Positions 57,501-64,000 of a DNA stretch of 64,000 bases are shown in pieces (positions within the stretch are counted from its first letter, which is position 1; each line of letters starts with the position of its first letter). Source of the stretch: Eutreptiella sp. 'Long Island Sound 2002' (lineage: Eukaryota > Euglenozoa > Euglenophyceae > Eutreptiales > Eutreptiaceae); NCBI GenBank assembly GCA_964036045.1, contig OZ038381.1, positions 112,394,922 to 112,458,921 on the forward strand, in the 5' to 3' direction. Made by a program: the position numbers and the translations under genes. The notes beneath the pieces were generated by a model. That model saw only the letters and a list, made by a program, of their open reading frames with translations, was not told the origin of the DNA and searched no databases.

Positions 57501-58123
57501 AATGGAAGGGACCTTACGTGCTGGCGATCGGAGGGGTGCCGATCAATCTGTGTAAGTGTGGGTTGGTCGGCATCCGGGGGAGGAAGTGGCCGAGGAGGTG
57601 GGATACGGGGATGGGGAGACAACTCAACAGGGGGACGTGATTCTGGATTCAGTGTATCCAGGATCAATGCAGCCCGCTCCTCGCTGCGTGACAGAAAATT
57701 AGATCGGCATATCCGATCCCCTTGTTGCCATGTGACGGGGGGGTTGCGCATTGGGTTCCGCAATGCAAAACGGAACCGTGCACGAAGCCCCCAAATGTAC
57801 TGCACGAACCATGGTGCCTGGTCACCACTGTTGTCCCTCAGCAACTCCATTGTCTTTGGAGTCAATGGGTCATTGAGGGAGGCCTTTGGTGGGGTTGGCT
57901 GGTCCTTGGGGACAAGCTTTGGTGGCCGCGGTGGGGATGGGGGTGTTGACCCCGTAAACATAATCGCCTCTTGCAAGGCGAGCGTAGCTGCAGCACGCGC
58001 TGCTGTTCCACTGGTTGATGGGACCGGTAAGGGTACAGGTCCTACAACCTCATCTCCTTCATCATCCTGGCCGGAACCCCGTACATCCACCTCCGTACGT
58101 CTAGCATGTGGGAAATCAGCCAT
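54560..58123 (-). CDS. E2 gene A: DDE-like transposase candidate (frameshifted, multi-block)
   Basis: Block 1 starts at ATG 58123 (AGCCATGGC context, MADFPHARRTEVDV) and runs 344 codons. It has WFVQYIWGLRARFRFALRNP, which aligns with the E1 gene A N-terminus, then a Pro-rich part with KYSLLP, RYSLLP and RWSLLP at residues about 220, 291 and 328. A gap of about 360 bp with three palindromes follows (57088-56722). Block 2 (56721 to about 56250) reads KRTRITIDRIRKVLARKQW and TNFSKEAYYVWLGMRRMAL. A one-base frameshift at about 56255 leads to block 3: CAWVDNWWHAQFRANP, LLVDCNIHYQVLKFLY, YGVWHPYK, RKFFPLFSY, AAHVEECCEALLAKL, IRQHIPLRPP and VVLSEELREFDLIDSD, ending at 54560. Asp of VDN, Asp of LLVD and a Glu of HVEE are the candidate DDE residues. 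Confidence 0.72.
56804..57021. repeat. E2 palindromes between gene A blocks 1 and 2
   Basis: Perfect copies at 56804-56823, 56874-56893 and 57002-57021. The first two are 70 bp apart and share a 50-bp spacer (AATAAGCACCCCTCAAGTAC) with the pair at 58551. They lie in a probable intron (GTGATG donor at about 57091, CCACCCAG acceptor at about 56722). Confidence 0.9.
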
Positions 58124-59080
58124 GGCTGTTGTAAAAGGAAGATAGCATGTTACATGTACTTAATATACGGGACGTATGACCAGATAGTAAATGTACGAGC
58201 ACTGCACAGTATGCATAAAAACCAACTGCAATAGATTAGGGTATATTGCAAACAATGTGTCCTAAAACTCCCATAGTATCGGACGCGCCACAACAATAGA
58301 AACACTACCCCACTGGACCCTGTTGGACTACACTGCGTGCAAACAGTCCAAGGCTTGTTGCAACGTACTCCTGAATGGCGACTGTCATACTTACACAATG
58401 CCATGGGTGCACCATTGTAATACACGATACAACAGCAACGCGGCAGAAAGGCAAAAAAAAATACTACCAGACCACATGTTGAATAAGTTTCGAAGTGTCA
58501 TAGCGCTATTATGTCACACAAAAGGGGGCAAAATGGGAAGTTGTGAAGATCTGGGCTCTGCACAGCCCAGCAAATAGGGAGACCCTAATAAGCACCCCTC
58601 AAGCACCAAGTTTATGAACTCTGGGCTCTGCAGAGCCCAGGTTGTTGAAAAATCCTAATATAAGCCTTGTTTAGGTAGTTCCATCTAGAATATGTGATGC
58701 CTGGTGTGGTAAGCGTCTTGGATCATTGCCCACTGGTAATGTATGTAGGAGTTGTATCCTTGAATACTGTTACTGCTGACCTGTCCGGGGACAATGTTTA
58801 GGTTGAATGTGTTACAATGTCAACGAGGGTATACCACTTAACCCAGCGCCATGTAGCGTGGCCACTTGACCACTGTATACAGGTGCCGAGTGTTGTACCG
58901 GGGGTAGGTACAGAGGGTATAACTTGTAACCTGGGCTTTGAAGAGCCCAGAGATCTAAGATGTGTAATATTGGGGCCAGAAATGGCTTACACGGCTGGTC
59001 TGGGCTCTGCAGAGCCCAGCCTGATGAAAAAATGCAAATTTGAACCCCCATTTTACCATACGCAAAACACCAGCCATCAC
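58124..59080. other. E2 5' leader with palindrome pairs
   Basis: About 950 bp between the gene A start and the right terminus. Palindromes: 58551-58570 (CACAG variant) with 58621-58640 (perfect), and 58931-58950 (two mismatches) with 59000-59019 (perfect), spaced 70 and 69 bp. No further gene is seen. Confidence 0.75.
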
Positions 59081-59083
59081 CCC

Positions 59084-59125
59084 TTTTTTCGCTAAAACGA
59101 TAGGGGGGACTATGGGCCTCCTAAG
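59084..59125 (-). repeat. E2 right terminal inverted repeat
   Basis: Ends ACTATGGGCCTCCTAAG. In reverse complement it matches the left terminus over 42 bp with five mismatches. Confidence 0.92.
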
Positions 59126-59130
59126 TTGTA
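59126..59130 (+). repeat. Target-site duplication TTGTA, right of E2
   Basis: Exact copy of 47907-47911. Confidence 0.9.
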
Positions 59131-60050
59131 GCCCATCCATGTATCTATCGGTTGGGGTGAAGAACAAATAATGCCGTCTGGAAGGGGCAAGTTGATCATC
59201 AATATGGGCCACAAGGCCTGCAACACGACGCCCCTGCTGGTTGGCATAGAGGTCAAAGGACCACACCAGCACATGCAAAAACAAGATACAAGGTCTACGG
59301 GAAGGAGATGCACACACGTTCAAGGTATCTGAAAGGTGGGCGGGACATGGGAGTGAGAAACAGGGGAGCAAGACGCGCACAGGATAAAGGAAACAGAGTT
59401 ATACCAAGTCTAATTATCGCACGGAGCAAGAAGACATTTAGATGCGCAGACCAAAGCCGCTGTAATGTTCAAACACAAAGTCGGCAAAGGAGCAGCATGT
59501 GCATGTTGATGAATGCCAGAAGACATGCACCCACATTGTTCAATATGCTGGAAATATTGCTTCATGATATGCCCTTTGAAGGCTCATTTGAAGGGACGTT
59601 CACAATCATTGTGACGATCAATGTGTGGTAAGAGAAAGATGGCTCATGCACATTGACCACCGAAGATACCTATTTTAGCCGTTGTCGCTTATGGCGACTA
59701 ATGAGGAGTCCGTTGTTCCGAGGAATGGAAAGAGCCACTAACGGTTCTTAGGAGCACATGGTTGCTTCATCCAAGGGTATCCTTGGCATGAGTGTGATGT
59801 TCTCGTGTGTCTGCAGGGTACTAATCTAAGGCAAACAGACAGCGAGCATGTCTAGACAAGGCCAGTGCATAGTACGTAGGAATTTGTGTCGGCGTGTAGT
59901 GAAGAAGGCATTGTTCCCAAAGCAGCTACACTCCCAACCGACGCAGGTAGCCAGTCATCGACACCAGCCAGAGGAGACTCCCCTGTTGCTCCACTGTTGA
60001 TGACTGCCTCGCATGCCCGATGCATCAGCAAGGGGGCATTTTGGACCACA
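59131..60050. other. Stretch right of E2 without a supported gene
   Basis: A minus-strand frame (59380 towards 59131) reads FDLYANQQGRRVAGLVAH and HYLFFTPTDRYMDGLQ and could be part of an exon hit by E2. Weak Thr/Ala/Ser-rich frames occur on both strands near 59880-60040. Nothing is recognisable. Confidence 0.4.
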
Positions 60051-60059
60051 ACACTAACT

Positions 60060-60180
60060 GTAACCCTAGCCTAGGGTTAGAGCGAGGGCTAGGGTTAGGG
60101 GTAGGGGTAGGGGTAGGGATAGGAGTAGAGGTAGGCTTAGGGGTGGGGTGGGTGTTAGGGTCAGGGTTAGGGTTAAGAAT
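60060..60180 (+). repeat. Degenerate telomere-like TTAGGG tract
   Basis: About 120 bp of GGTTAGGG, GGGGTAGG, GCTTAGGGG and GGGTCAGGGTTAGGGTTAAG variants, opening with an inverted start (TAACCCTAGCCTAGGGTTAG). It is interstitial because unique sequence continues on both sides within the window. Confidence 0.8.
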
Positions 60181-60542
60181 AGTGTTGGGGTGCAAAGCGG
60201 ACAAAATCTTCCTTCGGGCGCCTTTGGTGCTCGTGGAGCGTCGTGGACTCCTGAGGCCGGCACCTTTGGCGATTAAGTGTTGGCAGAAGGATCCCTGCAG
60301 GGGGAGCGGGGGTCTCTGTCCTATGACCCGCGGAGTTGGCCCCCCAGGCAACACCACCTGCAAGCTCAGTGTTCTCTGCCGGACACGACTGCAGCAGATG
60401 CGCAGTTGGTCTGGCAACACAACTGCAGGCAACACATCTAGAGATTCGAATACCGGTGGTCGCCGGTAGCCCCTCCGTAAAGCCACAAGGACCACACCGC
60501 CCTATCTCTGGGGGAGCCCTGGTCAGGTCAAGACAATCATAC

Positions 60543-61221
60543 CTTCGCTATGTTGTGGTACGTGAACATGGCTCGGACCCATGTGCACAATCCCGCAACG
60601 TTGCCACTCGCCTGACGGGCCCTTTGCACTGTGAAGTCCTCCATGTTGAGATACGGCAGCAGCAGTTCACAAGTCTCCTCGTTGATGTTGTCTTTGCTCT
60701 CGCTGGCGAAGTCCGTCAGCATCTTCAAGAAATCAATCCGCGCCACAAGTCCTGCACCCGAGACACGCCACGAATCCCCAATCATGGGTCGCCCATGAAC
60801 GGACTGGGTAGACACGGGGGCCAGCGGCAGCTGCAGCAGAATACAAACACCATCCAGTATTTGCTTCACAATGTCGGGCGGCTTGGGCATCGCTTTGATG
60901 GTCTTCATGTCTTGCGGTGTTATGGCATCTAAAGCATTGCGCGCCTCCTCCAGTGCCGGCTGCGCCTTGGCTAAGTCGGCCTTTGCTTCCTCTGTACCAC
61001 GGGCCACCTTTGCCTGTTCTTCTGACAGGATGTCCTTCACGCTCATGACCTCGGCCTTCTTTCGCTCCGCATCAGCGGTGCTGTCTGCAATTTCTATCAG
61101 CAGCCGGTCTGTCTCCCTTGCTGCTTCGTGCAGCTTGGCTTCTTTGGTGTTCAGGTCCTTGGTCATGTACCGCACATCTTTGCTGGCCTGTGTCATTTGA
61201 TCAATTGGGACCCATAAAGCC
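60543..61221 (-). CDS. Dynein heavy chain, stalk/linker-to-AAA5 exon (axonemal type)
   Basis: One 679-bp internal exon of a dynein heavy chain, a microtubule motor ATPase of flagellar axonemes. The 5' boundary follows a GTGTCAG acceptor, and the 3' boundary precedes donor GTATGA. The coding starts ALWVPIDQMTQASKDVRYMT and forms the first stalk coiled coil (LLIEIADSTADAERKKAEVM, QAKVARGTEEAKADLAKAQP). It then shows the family signatures ALEEARNALDAITPQDMKTI, AMPKPPDIVKQILDGVCILL, NINEETCELLLPYLNMEDF and ASGNVAGLCTWVRAM. These lie at the base and first strand of the microtubule-binding stalk between AAA4 and AAA5. No stop or frameshift is present. The NVAGL and MED wording is closest, from memory, to outer-arm gamma/DNAH5-8-type chains, but the class is not certain. 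Neighbouring exons are not found, and upstream DNA is a CACAC microsatellite in the presumed intron. Confidence 0.93.
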
Positions 61222-62040
61222 CTGACACCACACCACACCACACCATCCCACACCACACCAGGCCACGCCCTGAGTACTCACCAGCTCTACCCATGGGCTG
61301 GGTGCCGGCTGTGAAGCCCCGCACGATAGGGCCCGGGCGCCACCCTACGGGTGGTGTACTAACAGTGTCGGGTGTGCGCACGCCCCAGTGCCACACACCA
61401 ACCCCAGGGATCCCGCAGCCCCCTAGTACCGGCCGCCGCAGCATCGGGAACAGCCAGCAACCCCTAGCGAGGACAGTTGGCATGGCCTCCCCCTCCTATC
61501 CCCCACATGCGCCCACCCCACACACGCCCCCCCCCCGTTGCACCCAAGCACGCCCCCCCCCCCCGGTGCTAGTGATGTTGTGCCCCCCCCCCCCCCCCCC
61601 CCCCGCCGCCCCTGCGAGCCGGCTGCTGCCCCTGCGAGCCGGCCGCCGCCCCCTCTGGTGCCCACCGTCGAACCCCCCTTTCCGGCCCGACTGCCGGCGG
61701 CGACCCGCGCCCCGGTGCCCCCTGTCGCCCCCCCTTCCTAGGCCCCAGTGCCATGCCCCACGCCTCAAGTGTGGCCGCCGGCGATGTAGAGGCCCCTAGA
61801 CTAGGGCTCCAGCGGCGCAAAGGGACCAGGACGGGTATGCGGGGTGTGTGAGAGGGTGTTGAGAGTGTGGGGCCCCAAGGAGTCGGCCTGCACCGGGGCC
61901 GGCAATCTTTTGGTTTGTTCTGGTTCTGTTTTTGGTTCTCGATGGATTTTTGCGCAACTGCCTGTAGGGGCGCAAGCCTCAAGCAGGAGCCTTCAGGCCT
62001 GTCAGCGCTTTTCCTCGGGTTCTCTCTCTTTTCCTTGTTT
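61222..62040. repeat. Microsatellite and C-run-rich intronic/intergenic DNA
   Basis: ACACC pentamers at 61228-61262, then GC-rich sequence with C homopolymers of 8-19 bases (61528-61606) and CCGGCTGCTGCCCCTGCGAG repeats (61616-61645). Open frames here are Pro/Arg/Gly low complexity and are not called. Confidence 0.75.
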
Positions 62041-62145
62041 TCAGAGTGAGGGAGCAGATTGGCACCACAACACCTGAGAGGCTTGTGGCCCAGATCCGCG
62101 CGCACGGCCAAGAGATGACCCCCTGTGCAACTCCAACCCGGTATG
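62041..62145 (+). CDS. Possible small exon, unknown
   Basis: After a pyrimidine-rich tract ending TTGTTTTCAG there is a short plus-strand stretch reading REQIGTTTPERLVAQIRAHG then QEMTPC. The acceptor and composition are suggestive only. No homology is recognised, and a chance frame is as likely. Confidence 0.25.
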
Positions 62146-62454
62146 CCATCCGACCACTACCAACATTGAACCAATGGGAAGGGGGCCAAGGACCCCACGG
62201 AATGGGCGGCGTGGCTCCGCGAGAGAGGCGGTTCGAAGCCGCGTCGCCCTTGCGCCACCGGAGTGGAGTCCTAGATTGCGTAGTGTCGTTTACTGGCCGT
62301 ATGGTAGACCATTCTTTCCTGTATGCTCATCCCACGCAAGCAACCGTAGATGGGAGACCCTGGTATTGGTATTTCTAAAGGTACGTCTAAAGGTACTTCT
62401 CAAGGGCTAAAGGGACTTGCACCCTTGACATGTTGGACCGGTTGCATAGGACCT
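62146..62454. other. Stretch without a gene
   Basis: GC-rich sequence with a TCTAAAGGTACGTCTAAAGG-type short repeat at 62376-62400. No coding support. Confidence 0.5.
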
Positions 62455-62512
62455 GCTACTGCTACCCCGGGGTTATGACCCCCGGTTTCACCTGCCTACT
62501 ATGCCTGCTTGC
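62455..62512 (+). repeat. Dispersed hairpin repeat, copy 2
   Basis: GCTACTGCTACCCCGGGGTT followed by ATGACCCCCGGT. Inverted relative to the copy at 14491-14540. Confidence 0.7.
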
Positions 62513-62744
62513 AACCCCCCGAGGCGAGGCGCAATCGGCGCTAGGGGTAGACGGGAAGGTAGGTTAGGTGCAGAGGGGAACCACATCTCATAGTAGCAGC
62601 GGCGGGTAATTAGTAGGGTCTCCGAACTTGAGGACCCAACCCAGAGCTCCACCGACGGGGGGACCCAACGCCACGCATAAGGGTCGCATGAGTAGGGACC
62701 CTTGAAAGCTGGAACCCCCGCGGGCAGCGGCTCTTTAGGCTACG

Positions 62745-64000
62745 ACCAGGGGCTGGAAAGGACTCCCTGCCCCCCCAGCCGGTGGGCCCGTGCCGTTGGG
62801 GGCGGCTATCCCCCGCAGGCGCTCCATAGGCCGCAACCACTGTCTAGACGAGACTCCGCGTCCCCCCAGCCCGTGGGCCTGCGCCGTTGGGAGCTGCTAT
62901 CCCCCGTAGGCCCTGCATAGGCAGCGACCACCAACTGTGCAGGGCTCCCCGTCCCCCTAGCCGGTGGGCCTGCGCCGTTGGGAGCTGCTATCCCCCGTAG
63001 GCACTCCGTAGGCAGCGACCACCACTTGGGCATGACTCTCTGTCCCCCCAACAGGTGGGCCCACGCCGTTGCGGGCTGCCTGCTATTCCCGGTAAGCACT
63101 CCGTAGGCCACGGCCATCGCCTGGGCAGGACTAGCTGTCCCCCCCACCGGTGGGCCCGCGCCGTTGGGGGCTGCCATACCCCACAGGCGCTCCATAGGCC
63201 GCGACTGCCGGCTGGACGAGACTCCCCATCCCCCGAGCCCAAGGGCCCTCGCCGTTGGGGGCTACCATCCCCTGCAGGCGCTCCGTAGGCAACGACGACC
63301 GCCTGGGCAAGATCCCCCCCCCCCAAGTAGCTAGGCCCGCGCCGTTGGGGGCCCTCATCTCCCTGAAGGCGCTCCATAGGCCGCAACCACCGGCCGGACG
63401 AGAATCCCCGTCCCCGGAGCCCAAGGGCCCGCTCCGTTGGGGGTTGCTATCCCTTGTAGGCGCTCCGTAGGCAGCGACCACCACCTGGGCAGGATTCCTT
63501 GTTGCCCGAGCCCGTGGGCCCCCAACGTTGGGGGCCACTATCCCCCGTAGGCGCTCCGTAGGCAACGACCACCGGCTGGACGAGATTTCCCGTCCCCCCA
63601 ACCCAAGGGCCCGCTCCGTTGGGGGCTGCTATCACCTGTAGGCACTCCGTAGGCAACGCCCATCACAGCCTGTGGGTCCGCGCCATTGCGGCCTGCTATC
63701 CCCCGCAGGCGCTCCGTAGGCAACGACCACCGCCTGTGCTGGACTCCTCATCCCCCCCCCTGGCCGTTGGGCGCGCGCCCCTGGGGGCTGCCATCCCCTC
63801 CGGGTGCGCCATAAGCCACGACCACCGGACGGACGAGACTCCCCGTCCCCTCAACCCAAGGGCCCGCTCCGTTGAGGGGTACTATCCCTTGTAGGCGCTC
63901 CGTAGGCAACGACCACCGCCTGGGAAGGATTCCCCGTCCCCCGAGCCCGTGGGTCCGCACCGTTGCGGGCTGCTATCACCTGTAGGCGCTCCATAGGCTA
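62745..64000 (+). repeat. 90-bp minisatellite running off the window
   Basis: About 14 units of 88-94 bp with core CCGTTGGGGGCTGCTATCCC then CCGTAGGCGCTCCGTAGGC and AACGACCACCGCCTGG. Units alternate between two variants (TAGGCAACGACCACC and TAGGCCGCAACCACC). Overlapping long frames on both strands are repeat artefacts. The array continues past the window end. Confidence 0.93.

Larger units (their letters stand above)
47912..59125 (-). mobile_element. E2: 11.2-kb TIR DNA transposon related to E1
   Basis: Termini are CTTAGGAGGCCCATAGT followed by C-rich and TATCGTTTT sequence, about 42 bp with five mismatches between ends, flanked by the exact 5-bp duplication TTGTA. Minus-strand genes are gene A in pieces (58123-57089, 56721 to about 56250, 56245-54560) and gene B (53552-49859). 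About 25 copies of CTGGGCTCTGCAGAGCCCAG or near variants lie inside, mostly as pairs 69-70 bp apart. A 253-bp tandem array is at 51295-52340. Relationship to E1 is shown by terminus, TSD length, both proteins and palindrome core. Confidence 0.92.

Noticed and set aside
57089-58123. E2 proline-rich block as a retroviral-type gag
   Set aside because: It lacks a zinc knuckle, lies inside a TIR element, and its N-terminal part aligns with the E1 transposase N-terminus.
62610-63960. Multiple 60-156 codon frames on both strands at the right end
   Set aside because: They are phases of the 90-bp minisatellite. No conserved motif or start context.

Overview
This window looks nuclear and eukaryotic, probably from a flagellate green alga or a related protist. 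The evidence is one recognisable axonemal-type dynein heavy chain exon (60543-61221, minus), GT-AG introns, kilobases of satellite and microsatellite DNA, a degenerate TTAGGG-like tract and many transposable elements. There is no operon structure and no CRISPR. I cannot name the species. Long open frames inside the simple repeats are artefacts of composition.

Layout. 1-1036 is a 52-bp satellite. 1061-14385 is a 13.3-kb satellite of 20/21-bp monomers whose 8.8-kb core (2317-11139) is inverted relative to both flanks. 14386-19400 is GC-rich sequence with degenerate repeats, two CACAT/CACAC pentamer microsatellites, a 46-bp hairpin minisatellite and one credible terminal exon (18128-18543). 19501-20998 is a decayed minus-strand gene. 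21600-30500 holds scattered minus-strand exon-like fragments, some membrane-like. 41331-47911 is poorly coding and holds a LINE-like endonuclease fragment. 59126-64000 holds a telomere-like tract, the dynein exon and a 90-bp minisatellite.

The main content is four DNA transposon-like elements with terminal inverted repeats (TIRs), all with genes on the minus strand: E1 22395-28915 (6521 bp), E3 30543-35931 (5389 bp), E4 36581-41330 (about 4750 bp) and E2 47912-59125 (11214 bp). E1 and E2 belong to one family. Their termini start CTTAGG, each is flanked by an exact 5-bp target duplication (ATGTT; TTGTA), and they share a DDE-like transposase candidate (gene A) and a second conserved protein (gene B). 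E3 encodes a different transposase-like protein plus a coiled-coil, charged protein. E4 encodes a protein with a 2-oxoglutarate/Fe(II) dioxygenase-like stretch plus a coiled-coil protein.

The most unusual feature is that each element carries its own short palindromic motif many times, mostly in introns and gaps between coding blocks: GGGCACTGCAGTGCCC in E1, GGGCTCTGCAGAGCCC in E2, CTAGAACG/GTTCTAG clusters in E3 and TTCGCGCGAA clusters in E4. The E1 and E2 motifs differ only by one symmetric base pair. This resembles the logic of element-specific anti-silencing systems (VANDAL/VANC in Arabidopsis), although that link is inference. Most reading frames in the elements are interrupted, either at long G/C homopolymers or by stops explainable as C-to-T changes.
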